Origin: Duncaniella muricolitica
GTDB taxonomy: Bacteria > Bacteroidota > Bacteroidia > Bacteroidales > Muribaculaceae
Reading direction: 5' to 3'
NCBI GenBank assembly: GCA_025808375.1
Contig: CP061009.1
Location: 2,356,001 to 2,420,000, forward strand
DNA length: 64,000 nt
In this document: piece by piece, positions 34,934 through 43,210 of the stretch
How the letters are laid out: every line of letters starts with the position of its first letter
How positions within the stretch are numbered: the stretch's first letter is position 1
Notes under the pieces: generated by a model
What the model saw: only the letters and a program-made list of their open reading frames with translations
The model's database searches: none
Told to the model about the DNA's origin: nothing
Position numbers and translations under genes: made by a program

Positions 34934-36679
34934 ATGAACAAGACAGCTAAAATATACGCCACCCTCTTTGCCGCATGTGCGCTGATGCTCGGTGGCTGCG
35001 AAAGCCTCGACTATACACCCGGCGACCAGATGTCGGGCCAGACATTCTGGCAGACCGAAGACCATGCCCGACAGGCTGCTGTGGGCATGTATGCCGCTAT
35101 GAAATCAAGCTGGTGTTTCGGACTGGAATTTACATTCGACATGTGCAGCGACATAGCCGACGGCACAAGTCCCTGGGCCGACATCTCGCGAGGTTCCACT
35201 TTCGCATCCAACAGCAGCGGCGTGCAGAACCACTGGCAATATCTCTACGAACTCGTACACCGCTGTAACACAGTCATACGCAATGTCTCTACAATGCCCA
35301 TCAGTGCCGAGACCATCGACCGAGTGACAGGCGAGGCCAAATTTCTCCGCGCCATGGCCTATTTCCGCATGCTCAACTGCTGGGGCGGAGTGCCCTATTA
35401 TGACGAGACCTGCGACATCAACGAGCAGTTTGCCACCCTCAATGCACCCCGCAGCACTCCCGACGAAATACGCGCCCACATCATCGACGACCTGACCGAC
35501 GCCATCGCCGCCCTCCCCGTCAGTTGGGACGCAGCCGACCTCGGACGCGCCACCAAAGGAGCGGCCTACGCCCTGCGCGGCAAGGTATACCTTTATGACC
35601 GCCAATGGGACAAGGCTATCGAAGATTTTGAGGAGATAGTCTATAACAAGACCGCTAATTACGGCTACGCGCTCCATCCCGACTATAACGAGCTGTTTCG
35701 TCTCTATAACGGCAACCACAGTCCGGAGATGATATTTTCCATACAGTCAATCGACGGCAACACAGCCGGCTACGCGCTTGACATCGTGTCGTATTTCGGC
35801 AACAAATCCACCATGCGCCTCATCGCAAGCAACTGTATAGTGCCATCCACCACTCTCGTAGACATGTATGAACGGCTTGACGGATCGCCTTTTGACTGGG
35901 ACGAGCTCTTCCCCGGATTCAACGACGGTGACTCACAGTTGCGGCGCAAATACATGAGCGTGGCCATCGACCAGGGTAGCACCAGGGTCACATCGACTCT
36001 CGACTGCGACACCTCTCTGGTAATGGACGCTTACCGTCTGCGCGACCCGCGTCTGTGTCTCAATGTCATTACCCCCTACTCTCACTATCTCGGCACCGAT
36101 GCCGGCTCCAACCCTATGGATAAACAATTTGTGCTTGCCGATGCCTCACAGGGAGGAGCTCCGATGGAAGCGATGGCATTCATACGCAATTCCGAAGGCT
36201 GGAACTCTTACTTCTGGCGCAAATGGATACCGACAGGCAATCTCGACGGCTATTGGGGAGAGTATAACCGCACACCCTACGAATTTCCGCTAATACGTCT
36301 GGGCGATGTAATCCTCATGCTGGCCGAGGCCTATAACGAGAACGGCGACACCGACAAGGCCGTAGCCGAAGTCAACAAAATACGAGCCCGCGTAAATATG
36401 CCAGGACTTAATTCCGGCCCGGAATGGCTGGCTGTCGGCAGCAAAGAGGAAATGGCGGTGAGAATACAGCGCGAACGTGCATTCGAGCTTGCAGGCGAGG
36501 GTCAACGCTACTGGGATCTGCGTCGTTGGGGTCTGCTTGAGTCGACCGTCAAAAATGCGACCGACATATTCGGTGACCTGATGTATACCCGCTCCTACCA
36601 GCCTCGCCACGAGATGTGGCCGATTCCGCTCGTTGAGATGGAACGCAACACCAACCTCACCCAAAACGAAGGCTGGTAA
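34934..36679 (+). CDS. SusD-family surface glycan-binding lipoprotein
   Basis: A 581-residue RagB/SusD lipoprotein. Its signal peptide ends in the lipobox LGGC (MNKTAKIYATLFAACALMLG). The SusD helical TPR fold is indicated by FWQTEDHARQAAVGMYAAM, FLRAMAYFRMLNCWGGVPYY, the AYALRGKVYLYDRQWDKAIE repeat, and the C-terminal IQRERAFELAGEGQRYWDLR with RWGLLEST. It begins 13 nt after susC, and the two form a complex at the outer membrane. A strong bidirectional terminator follows, so the operon has just these two genes. Confidence 0.95.
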   Translation: MNKTAKIYATLFAACALMLGGCESLDYTPGDQMSGQTFWQTEDHARQAAVGMYAAMKSSWCFGLEFTFDMCSDIADGTSPWADISRGSTFASNSSGVQNHWQYLYELVHRCNTVIRNVSTMPISAETIDRVTGEAKFLRAMAYFRMLNCWGGVPYYDETCDINEQFATLNAPRSTPDEIRAHIIDDLTDAIAALPVSWDAADLGRATKGAAYALRGKVYLYDRQWDKAIEDFEEIVYNKTANYGYALHPDYNELFRLYNGNHSPEMIFSIQSIDGNTAGYALDIVSYFGNKSTMRLIASNCIVPSTTLVDMYERLDGSPFDWDELFPGFNDGDSQLRRKYMSVAIDQGSTRVTSTLDCDTSLVMDAYRLRDPRLCLNVITPYSHYLGTDAGSNPMDKQFVLADASQGGAPMEAMAFIRNSEGWNSYFWRKWIPTGNLDGYWGEYNRTPYEFPLIRLGDVILMLAEAYNENGDTDKAVAEVNKIRARVNMPGLNSGPEWLAVGSKEEMAVRIQRERAFELAGEGQRYWDLRRWGLLESTVKNATDIFGDLMYTRSYQPRHEMWPIPLVEMERNTNLTQNEGW

Positions 36680-36693
36680 ACCGGGATTAGCAG

Positions 36694-36769
36694 AGAGCAT
36701 AAACAATAAAAACGATGGCCATGTCGGTAAAATCTGCGACATGGCCATCGTTTTTAATGTTTATGCTCT
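36694..36769. terminator. Bidirectional terminator with 33-bp arms
   Basis: The arms 36694-36726 and 36737-36769 are complementary except for one base, with a 10-nt loop. The inner stem is GC-rich (CGATGGCCATGTCG) and is flanked by AAAAA/TTTTT on either side, so it works in both directions. It lies between the convergent susD and PepSY-like genes. Confidence 0.9.
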
Positions 36770-36777
36770 ACATCTGA

Positions 36778-37218
36778 CTAATCATCGTAGCGTAAAAAAC
36801 GACCGTCTTTGTCAAATTTCATATCAATGCCGTCCGACAATTCTACATCATATCCATGATGTTCCTTGTCAATACCAACGATATGCACCCCGGAATGATT
36901 TCGGGACACATAATTACGGATAATCTCCGGTACAAGGCCGGCGGGTACAGATTTGGCATTTGATGTCTCCACATTATCCCAATTGCCGTTACGGTCAAAA
37001 GAGATTTCTGTGCCGTCAGTCAAAATCACCTCATAGTCATCTATCCTGCCAAGAGTCTTGTCAATCTTTACCACACTCACTTTGGCCTTGAAATTGGATG
37101 ACAACATTGTCTGCGCCGACTGAGGGAGCACAGATGTATCATGAGCATACGTGTCGCGAGCCATTGCGGTAGCCGAGAGTCCCAACACCGCCATCAAAAT
37201 AAGAATAATCTTTTTCAT
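36778..37218 (-). CDS. PepSY-like (DUF2874) periplasmic protein
   Basis: A 146-residue exported protein. MKKIILILMAVLGLSATAMA is the signal peptide. Two PepSY-like units follow: LPQSAQTMLSSNFKAKVSVV with DDYEVILTDGTEISFDRNGNW, and VPEIIRNYVSRNHSGVHIVG with GYDVELSDGIDMKFDKDGRF. This Pfam family (PF11396) resembles beta-lactamase inhibitor folds; its role in Bacteroidales is not established. The start at 37218 is chosen for the signal peptide. A paralogue at 48111-48593 lies in an operon with a LytS/LytR system, while this copy stands alone. Confidence 0.85.
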   Translation of the reverse strand: MKKIILILMAVLGLSATAMARDTYAHDTSVLPQSAQTMLSSNFKAKVSVVKIDKTLGRIDDYEVILTDGTEISFDRNGNWDNVETSNAKSVPAGLVPEIIRNYVSRNHSGVHIVGIDKEHHGYDVELSDGIDMKFDKDGRFLRYDD

Positions 37219-37357
37219 AACTTTTTCATTTTGAGATTTGTCACGTCTCATTCATTTGTATATTAACAAATTATAGCCCGATATGGTTTTATATTGTCCT
37301 ATATCTCCGATTTTTTCGCCAATACACATAATTTTATCACATTTCTCTTGACTGTCA

Positions 37358-37389
37358 TTTGGATTAATCGCCTGAATTGATTATATTTG
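37358..37389 (+). promoter_or_regulatory. Promoter of the radical SAM gene
   Basis: TTTG (37358-37361), 20 nt, TATATTTG (37382-37389), 36 nt before the ATG at 37426. It probably drives the start of the accessory cluster. Confidence 0.65.
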
Positions 37390-37425
37390 CGTACAACCAT
37401 GCCAACACATTAATTCACGACTTTC

Positions 37426-38049
37426 ATGGACACGACGCGAGCCAAGATAATAGGTATTGCGCGACATCGTCTCTCGACCGACGGCGATGGTGTCACAACG
37501 CTTGTGGCTTTTCATGGCTGTCCGCTCTGTTGTCGCTATTGTCTTAACCCGCAGTCGCTTGGCGATGCCGAGCGTTTCCGCGAGTATTCGCCGAAACAGC
37601 TCTATGCCGAGACCCGCATTGACGAGCTTTATTTCATTGCTACAAACGGAGGCATCACTTTTGGTGGCGGAGAGCCTTGCCTGCGCCCGCAGTTTATCCG
37701 TGAGTTTCGTGGGTTGTGTGGCCCGGAGTGGCGGCTCAATCTGGAAACATCGCTCAACGTGCCGACCGCCAACATCAAGGCATTGCTCCCAGTGGTCAAC
37801 ACCCTGATTATCGACATAAAGGATATGAACCCCGACATTTATCGCGACTACACGGGTCAAAGCAACGTTCTTGTTCTCGAAAATCTCCGCCTGATAACCG
37901 ACAGCGGAAGGCAGAATGACTGCATCGTCCGCATACCGCTAATACCCGGCTACAACACCGACGCTGATCGCGACGCAAGCCGTAAGGCTCTTGAAGCCCT
38001 AGGCTTCACCCGATTCGATCCATTCACCTATCAAATCCGCAAACACTGA
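37426..38049 (+). CDS. Radical SAM protein, activase (NrdG/PflA)-like
   Basis: A 207-residue radical SAM protein of minimal size. The cluster motif CX3CX2C reads HGCPLCCRYCLNP, and ITFGGGEPCLRPQFI carries the SAM-binding GGE motif. Further family segments are LETSLNVPTANIKALLPVV, IDIKDMNPDIYRDYTG and RIPLIPGYNTDADRDAS. It resembles pyruvate formate-lyase and ribonucleotide reductase activases, which put a glycyl radical on a partner enzyme. No glycyl-radical enzyme is adjacent. The next gene starts 2 nt after its stop. Its last 16 codons reappear as a fragment at 46214-46261, showing that the gene was part of a duplicated block. Confidence 0.85.
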   Translation: MDTTRAKIIGIARHRLSTDGDGVTTLVAFHGCPLCCRYCLNPQSLGDAERFREYSPKQLYAETRIDELYFIATNGGITFGGGEPCLRPQFIREFRGLCGPEWRLNLETSLNVPTANIKALLPVVNTLIIDIKDMNPDIYRDYTGQSNVLVLENLRLITDSGRQNDCIVRIPLIPGYNTDADRDASRKALEALGFTRFDPFTYQIRKH

Positions 38050-38051
38050 CT

Positions 38052-39053
38052 ATGAACAAGAAACCAACCTACATAATAGGAACTATCTTATGCTCAATTC
38101 TGGCTATAATTACTGTCATTCTCATTTTCATCACTTCGGGAAAGGATAGCGAGGCGACAAAGATAGTTTTTGCCGGTTTCGCTGCATGGATGATATTCGG
38201 CATATATCGTGGATTAATGCACCTATTCTCCAAACCGGACAACAAACCAAGTCCTACGTTTGAAGGAGTGAAATACAATGTCACTCCAATTTCCAATGGA
38301 AAAGTCATAAAAGACTTTTTCAACCCATTTGCCATGCGGTTTCGCACTGTAGGTTCATTGTTTATCCTTTGTTTACTATGGGTCGGCATGGTATATTTCA
38401 GTCCTAAATTCACAATCTATTTCTGGATTTTACTTATTGTGACGATTGTGATTAAAGGCTTTTTACTCACACGTTATATACGTCTGAATGATGCTCAGAA
38501 TACTCTGGGAAAGGTTATACTTGAACAATCCGGAGATATTGACGTGTGCCGTTATGATGTGACCGCCCAACTCATCAATGCGGCTGATACAACCCCGGAG
38601 CATGTGATTGATCCCATAAAACCTTATGTGAATGTATCGGGTAGTCATGATGACTATCTTAAAGACATATCGCAGTTCAGTACCGCGCAACGCCATATTC
38701 TCGCGGTAAACCTATATATCTCTGAAGTGTATGGTGATGGCCACTATGGTTATTTTACGGACTCGGTGGGCATGTTGTATCTTGATGCCATCGAGGGGCT
38801 CAAGGCTATAGGTGCCAATAAATATGCTGACATTCTCAAGAGTGCGGGCTCTGAGTTTGATGGGATTAACAGACCCGCATATAACTTGGAGCAACGTGTA
38901 GATATAATCAACGATTCGGGTCTTGATTTTGAGAGTGCGGATGATGCCATTTATTCGCTGGATGAGTACGGTGAAGATATTGCAGAGATTCAGATGGCGT
39001 ATATCCGCTCGCACGTTGACGATTTTCTTTTTGACAACCCACAAAAACACTGA
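38052..39053 (+). CDS. Membrane protein with DUF4375 (DMP19)-like domain
   Basis: A 333-residue protein. Two N-terminal membrane helices (TYIIGTILCSILAIITVILI, IVFAGFAAWMIFGIYRG) and two more around 95-145 are followed by a soluble C-terminal domain. The segment AQRHILAVNLYISEVYGDGH, then YFTDSVGMLYLDAIEGLKAI and GANKYADILKSAGSEF, fits the DUF4375 pattern seen in DMP19-like proteins, which include a DNA-mimic protein from Neisseria. The membrane anchoring is unusual for that family. The gene begins 2 nt after the radical SAM stop and ends 4 nt before the first cysteine-module gene. Base composition is AT-richer than the core genes. Confidence 0.65.
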   Translation: MNKKPTYIIGTILCSILAIITVILIFITSGKDSEATKIVFAGFAAWMIFGIYRGLMHLFSKPDNKPSPTFEGVKYNVTPISNGKVIKDFFNPFAMRFRTVGSLFILCLLWVGMVYFSPKFTIYFWILLIVTIVIKGFLLTRYIRLNDAQNTLGKVILEQSGDIDVCRYDVTAQLINAADTTPEHVIDPIKPYVNVSGSHDDYLKDISQFSTAQRHILAVNLYISEVYGDGHYGYFTDSVGMLYLDAIEGLKAIGANKYADILKSAGSEFDGINRPAYNLEQRVDIINDSGLDFESADDAIYSLDEYGEDIAEIQMAYIRSHVDDFLFDNPQKH

Positions 39054-39057
39054 CACT

Positions 39058-39816
39058 ATGGCACGAGGAAAGCAGACCTGCAAAATATTGAAAGAGATAC
39101 GTCGGCAGATTGCCGAGGCAAACGGCATCGAGTTCACCACATCAGAATGTCGCTACAAGGGTGACTGTCTCGGCACATGCCCCAAGTGCGAGGCTGAGGT
39201 GCGCTACTTGGAGCAACAACTTCGCTCACGCCAGCGCATGGGTAAAGCCATAGCCCTCGCCGGTATCTCGGCGGGTATGATTCTCATGTCGGGGTGCAGC
39301 GGCACATCGTCAAATCAATCGAGCTATACATTGATGGGCGAACCTGAGACATCAGTCGAGCAGGTTGAGGCAACGGACACAATCGAGGAGGGCGAATTGC
39401 CAGCAATTGAAGATACGGTTGTCTTAAAAAAGGGAGAAATCAATGATACTGAACTTGTTGTTGTGGGGGAAATTATTGACCCTGAACAAGAAGATAACGT
39501 GTATGAAGCTATTGTAGATGTTCGCCCAACATTCCCCGGCGGCGATGAAAAGCTGATGGAATGGATATCACAGCATATCGTCTATCCTCCGGGGTGCTGG
39601 GAGTCGCACATACAAGGTCGCGTTATAATTCGGTTCTTGATAAAAGCAGACGGCTCCGTAGGGGAAGCCGAAATTATACGTGGAGTTTATCCGGAACTTG
39701 ACAAAGAAGCCTTGCGTGTAGTCAAATCCCTGCCAAAATTCAACCCGGCAACCCTGAATGGCAAAGCGGTTGAATATTGGTTTACCTTACCGATTACATT
39801 CAAATTAACTGATTGA
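39058..39816 (+). CDS. Cysteine-module protein A with TonB-like C-terminal domain
   Basis: A 252-residue modular protein. Residues 1-55 form a conserved cysteine module: Cys8, Cys31, Cys37, Cys41 and Cys44, the last three as CLGTCPKC (CX3CX2C), followed by a coiled segment. Residues 61-80 look like an internal lipoprotein signal (GKAIALAGISAGMILMSGC). After an acidic linker, residues about 155-252 form a TonB C-terminal-like domain (VRPTFPGGDEKLMEWISQHI, GRVIIRFLIKADGSVGEAEI). Paralogues at 39819 and 46266 share the first 80 residues and differ afterwards. The start at 39058 is set by homology with these. Whether the internal signal is cleaved, and what the cysteines bind (Zn or Fe-S), is unknown. 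Confidence 0.8.
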   Translation: MARGKQTCKILKEIRRQIAEANGIEFTTSECRYKGDCLGTCPKCEAEVRYLEQQLRSRQRMGKAIALAGISAGMILMSGCSGTSSNQSSYTLMGEPETSVEQVEATDTIEEGELPAIEDTVVLKKGEINDTELVVVGEIIDPEQEDNVYEAIVDVRPTFPGGDEKLMEWISQHIVYPPGCWESHIQGRVIIRFLIKADGSVGEAEIIRGVYPELDKEALRVVKSLPKFNPATLNGKAVEYWFTLPITFKLTD

Positions 39817-39818
39817 CT

Positions 39819-40763
39819 ATGACACGAGGAAAGCAGACCTGCAAGATACTGAAAGAGATCCGTCGCCATATTGCTGAGGCGAATGATATAGAGGTTGTAA
39901 CGACGGAGTGTCGCTACAAAGGCGACTGCCTCGGCACATGCCCCAAATGCGAAGCCGAGGTACGCTACTTGGAGCAGCAGCTCCGCGCCCGCTCCATCGC
40001 CGGAAAAACCGTAGCCATCGCCGGTATCTCGGCGGCATCCCTCGCCATGCTAATGCCTATCAGCACGGAGGCACAAACGCAGCAAGAGTGTCAAGCCTTT
40101 ATGAAAGGGAGCATACCGGCAATGACTGATACAATCACAGTCAAAGGCATAGTGCTGAGTGGCGACACGTTGCCGGACGGTGGTATATCAAAAGAGCCGT
40201 TAATCGGCTGTACTATATTCAATCGCCGTAGTGAGAAAGGAACCGTCAGCAATATTGACGGTGAATTCAGTATTCCGGCAACCGTTGGAGATACACTGGA
40301 AGTAAGATATGTCGGTTACAAAACAAAAAAGATTGTAGTAACCGAAAATATGAAGAATACCTCGATAACCCTTGTTACTGATCCATCGGCATTGTCAGGA
40401 TTAGTGGAAGTAATTGCCGGCATGGTACCTGTGGCAGGCCGGAAAGATTTTCATTTTATCGACCTCAACGTTGTTGATGAAAAGGGACATCAAATTGATC
40501 CGGAAGACATTTATATAGAGAATCCCCGAATCTATAAATCTGGTGAAGAAGATATCTATTATATACATCCCGATTATGTAGACGAGAAACATCCTTGTCG
40601 CATTTATTGGGATGCAGGAATGCGCGATGAAGAGGGCAAGCCATTAAAAGAAGCCACTCTCCGCATTGAGGCAGAGGGTTACGACGACCCTGTGATAATC
40701 AAGGTCAAGTACCCCACACGCAACGCAAAGAAAACCATCAAGTTCAAACACAAAAAGAAATAG
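39819..40763 (+). CDS. Cysteine-module protein B with carboxypeptidase-regulatory-like domain
   Basis: A 314-residue paralogue that starts 2 nt after protein A stops. The N-terminal module keeps all five cysteines (CLGTCPKC included). The hydrophobic segment differs: VAIAGISAASLAMLMPISTEA ends in an SPase I-like site instead of a lipobox. The C-terminal part contains a carboxypeptidase-regulatory-like beta domain (GCTIFNRRSEKGTVSNIDGE, FSIPATVGDTLEVRYVGYKT) and a further beta-rich region ending in basic KKTIKFKHKKK. This CnaB-like domain is common in outer-membrane receptors but here is linked to the cysteine module. A TTG two codons upstream is open, but ATG at 39819 aligns with the paralogues. 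Confidence 0.8.
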   Translation: MTRGKQTCKILKEIRRHIAEANDIEVVTTECRYKGDCLGTCPKCEAEVRYLEQQLRARSIAGKTVAIAGISAASLAMLMPISTEAQTQQECQAFMKGSIPAMTDTITVKGIVLSGDTLPDGGISKEPLIGCTIFNRRSEKGTVSNIDGEFSIPATVGDTLEVRYVGYKTKKIVVTENMKNTSITLVTDPSALSGLVEVIAGMVPVAGRKDFHFIDLNVVDEKGHQIDPEDIYIENPRIYKSGEEDIYYIHPDYVDEKHPCRIYWDAGMRDEEGKPLKEATLRIEAEGYDDPVIIKVKYPTRNAKKTIKFKHKKK

Positions 40764-40766
40764 CAT

Positions 40767-40943
40767 ATGGATAAGATTGGCAAATTGATAGCGTCGGCGG
40801 TGGTCATGTTCTTATTCATGTTCAGCCTGATATTCTGTTTCGACTCCCCCGACACACTGACCAATATCATGTTGGTCTGTGCTGATGTGTTGTTTTGTGG
40901 CGGACTCCTCTGGCTAATCAATCGGAAAGGAGGCAAGCAATGA
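40767..40943 (+). CDS. Small two-helix membrane protein (58 aa)
   Basis: A 58-residue open frame starting MDKIGKLIASAVV. It has two predicted membrane helices (about 5-25, and 35-52 with VLFCGGLLWLI) and ends NRKGGKQ. It begins 3 nt after protein B stops, and its TGA overlaps the next ATG (ATGA). The final codons include AAAGGAGG, which places a perfect Shine-Dalgarno sequence 8 nt before the next gene. The same end (RKGGK plus AAAGGAGG) recurs at 43906-43924. Function unknown. Confidence 0.6.
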   Translation: MDKIGKLIASAVVMFLFMFSLIFCFDSPDTLTNIMLVCADVLFCGGLLWLINRKGGKQ

Positions 40944-41410
40944 AACTAACCGATAAATTTCAGATGGAGAATAATCTAAAACATATACTCTATGGTATAT
41001 TGGCGACGCTGGCCTTGATTGCCTTTGTCGGATGTAGTCGCAGGATTGACTATACTGACGGCGAGCCTGTGAAGTTCTCTGAACTGCCGAAAGAGGTTCA
41101 GGACACTCTTATTTGGTGGGAGGAACATACAACTATTTCGATTGAAGATACAGTTGTTGTAGAACTGGACGATGTGATATGTTTTGACTCAGACTATGAG
41201 TTTTTGCGCTCTACATTCGGGCCGTGGATAACATCAAGAGGGTTGCGCCGAAACCGAGACGGTAAAGAATGGAAATTTAGTGGTAATCTGAATGTCCCGA
41301 CTCCGATTGTTGCCATTGGCGATACAATATACATACCGTCAGAATATAATCTTCTTACTTATATCGAAGATAATCCTGATGCTGTCTTTTTCCGTCAGGT
41401 ACTAAAATAG
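40940..41410 (+). CDS. Predicted lipoprotein
   Basis: A 156-residue protein starting MKLTDKFQMENN, with a hydrophobic segment ending in a lipobox (YGILATLALIAFVGC, Cys near residue 31). The mature part is acidic with aromatic patches (VQDTLIWWEEHTTISIEDTV). No known domain is recognised. It overlaps the 58-aa gene by 4 nt and has AAAGGAGG 8 nt upstream. The first six residues (MKLTDK) recur at the start of the short frame at 45844, another sign of duplication in this cluster. Confidence 0.65.
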   Translation: MKLTDKFQMENNLKHILYGILATLALIAFVGCSRRIDYTDGEPVKFSELPKEVQDTLIWWEEHTTISIEDTVVVELDDVICFDSDYEFLRSTFGPWITSRGLRRNRDGKEWKFSGNLNVPTPIVAIGDTIYIPSEYNLLTYIEDNPDAVFFRQVLK

Positions 41411-41419
41411 AATGTGCGT

Positions 41420-42661
41420 ATGACAGATAGAGAATATCAGAAAATGAGAGCCGATGCAAGGCGTGGCGTGAGTCGTAAATATGGCTTTCGCCAAAGCTCT
41501 TATATCAACTTCAAGGTTGAAGACGGCTATTTTTTCTGTTTGTACTTCTTGACTGATGTTAGGCTTACTGTCAAACCGATGTATGCCGATGACTTGTGGT
41601 GGGATATTTGGGAGTCAACCGAAAATAAGAATGAGCCGCTGAGTCTTCGCGGGACCGGTGCATACTCTCTGCCAGGGCAGGTTTTGGCAACATATGAGAT
41701 TAAAGACACTACCGACAGGAGCGAACTTGAAAGCCTGTTTGAACAGGTATTTTATAATGCAAGCGCAGAAATCAAAAAGTTTATTGCGGATAATCCTGAT
41801 GCCGACCACTTTTATCCCAACGAGTCCAAAATGGATCATGACCCCGACAGGCTTCTTTATCTGATGGCTCTTATTCATAATGGCAGAGAAGAAGATGTGT
41901 TGGCGATAATAAAAGATGCACGCAAGAATAAGCACCGCTGTATGTTCCACAGCGGAATGTTCAGCGACAGTTATACTTATATCCGCCGTTGGTGCAACGG
42001 AAAATCAATATTTAGAGGGTTCCATAAACTGATTTTGGCACATTTGACGTGTTCGGGGCATTCTGAAAATATACTACGTGTTTCGACAGGTCACAATACG
42101 GAAACACGAGAACGCAAATCGTGGTACAGGCTGTTGCCCGAATGGGTCTATTGGATTATATTTGCCCCGATATATCTACCAATATTCTTTTATTTCTTTG
42201 ACCTGCACAGGCGTACACTTTACGACATACATTGGTGGATCTGGGGTGTCGGTTGCATGTTGTTTGCGGTATATTTCCTTGTTCTGACAATTAAAAATGG
42301 ATTAAAAGGAAATGGCTTTTTAGTAGGCACACTTATGTCGGTTACCTTTGGAGTTGTATCAGGAATAATGGCGGTCGGCGTTTGCATCGGATTATTCGAT
42401 GGTATAAACAGGTTGTTTGCCTCCGAACCTATAAATAAAACTGCCATAGTAACGAATATGAAATTTCATCATGTCGGCAGAGGTCGAGGGGACTTCAGCC
42501 GATTTATAACAGTAGTGAAATGTACACCGGATAATAAGACATTGAAGATTGACGATGCGGGACTATATAATGTGCCACCCCAAAGCGAAGTCATGATAAG
42601 CTACAGACAAGGTCTGTTTGGAATTGACATATTTGACAACTTCAATTATATGCCGGAATAA
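41420..42661 (+). CDS. Large membrane protein of unknown function
   Basis: A 413-residue protein. Residues 1-230 are predicted cytoplasmic and include an N-terminal charged part (MTDREYQKMRADARRG) and a helical region (ALIHNGREEDVLAIIKDARK). Four membrane helices follow at about 240-340 (VYWIIFAPIYLPIFFYFFDL, IWGVGCMLFAVYFLVLTI, GTLMSVTFGVVSGIMAVG and a weaker one). The C-terminal part is a small beta domain (FSRFITVVKCTPDNKTLKID, VMISYRQGLFGIDIF). No family is recognised. A GTG two codons earlier is open. The repeated promoter cassette lies after it. Confidence 0.65.
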   Translation: MTDREYQKMRADARRGVSRKYGFRQSSYINFKVEDGYFFCLYFLTDVRLTVKPMYADDLWWDIWESTENKNEPLSLRGTGAYSLPGQVLATYEIKDTTDRSELESLFEQVFYNASAEIKKFIADNPDADHFYPNESKMDHDPDRLLYLMALIHNGREEDVLAIIKDARKNKHRCMFHSGMFSDSYTYIRRWCNGKSIFRGFHKLILAHLTCSGHSENILRVSTGHNTETRERKSWYRLLPEWVYWIIFAPIYLPIFFYFFDLHRRTLYDIHWWIWGVGCMLFAVYFLVLTIKNGLKGNGFLVGTLMSVTFGVVSGIMAVGVCIGLFDGINRLFASEPINKTAIVTNMKFHHVGRGRGDFSRFITVVKCTPDNKTLKIDDAGLYNVPPQSEVMISYRQGLFGIDIFDNFNYMPE

Positions 42662-42706
42662 AACATATAATTGGAGGATTAGAACAAAACCCTTGTTTGA
42701 AGATGA

Positions 42707-42792
42707 TTTTCATGCACGTTTGGGACGTTTGGGACATTTGTCACATTCTATGTCAATTACTCTTTGTAATTTTGCGATAATACAGATAATAG
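42707..42792 (+). repeat. Duplicated promoter cassette, copy 1
   Basis: An 86-bp stretch (TTTTCATGCACGTTTGGGAC to CAGATAATAG) shared with 46093-46169. It contains TAATTTTG at 42767-42774 as a -7 candidate. Compared with copy 2 it has an extra 9-bp GTTTGGGAC. It lies upstream of the gene at 42844. Confidence 0.75.
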
Positions 42793-42843
42793 ACTCTCAT
42801 TAAACTGCTAAGGGCCTTATTCTACCAATATTATTGGTGGCAG

Positions 42844-43200
42844 ATGCGACAGGAACAGGATGGATTCTTCGTTCCTCTGTTGGCTGTGTTCAGTGTCCTG
42901 TGTCCGATTTTTGGGATAATCGGTTTTGTAATGATTTCGGCTGATGTTACAGATATTATTGATTTGAAGAAATATGATGTGAAAATATTAATTTCAGCCA
43001 TATTCATTCTCGGACTCGCCGCTTTATGGTGGTTGCTTTTACGAAAGAAACGATATAGAGCGATAATCTGCGAACATGATGTCTATAATATTTCTGTATA
43101 TCGAAGACTCGCGGTGATATATCCAATTCTATCTGCAACACTTTTCTTTATTGGACTGTATATCGGTTATCTACATAATTCAGCAACAATAAATCAATGA
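42844..43200 (+). CDS. Small membrane protein (118 aa)
   Basis: A 118-residue protein with about four membrane helices: FFVPLLAVFSVLCPIFGIIG, ILISAIFILGLAALWWLLL, then a basic loop (RKKRYRAIIC) and YPILSATLFFIGLYIGYL. No domain is recognised. A 15-bp palindrome (ACCAATA-T-TATTGGT, 42824-42838) ends 5 nt before the ATG. The next gene starts 10 nt after its stop. Confidence 0.6.
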   Translation: MRQEQDGFFVPLLAVFSVLCPIFGIIGFVMISADVTDIIDLKKYDVKILISAIFILGLAALWWLLLRKKRYRAIICEHDVYNISVYRRLAVIYPILSATLFFIGLYIGYLHNSATINQ

Positions 43201-43210
43201 TTATCAACGC

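Noticed and set aside
37426..38049. The radical SAM gene as nrdG, partner of the nrdD fragment at position 1
   Set aside because: It is 37 kb away, in a different orientation and in an accessory cluster; nrdG is normally next to nrdD. The sequence fits activases in general and cannot be tied to NrdD.
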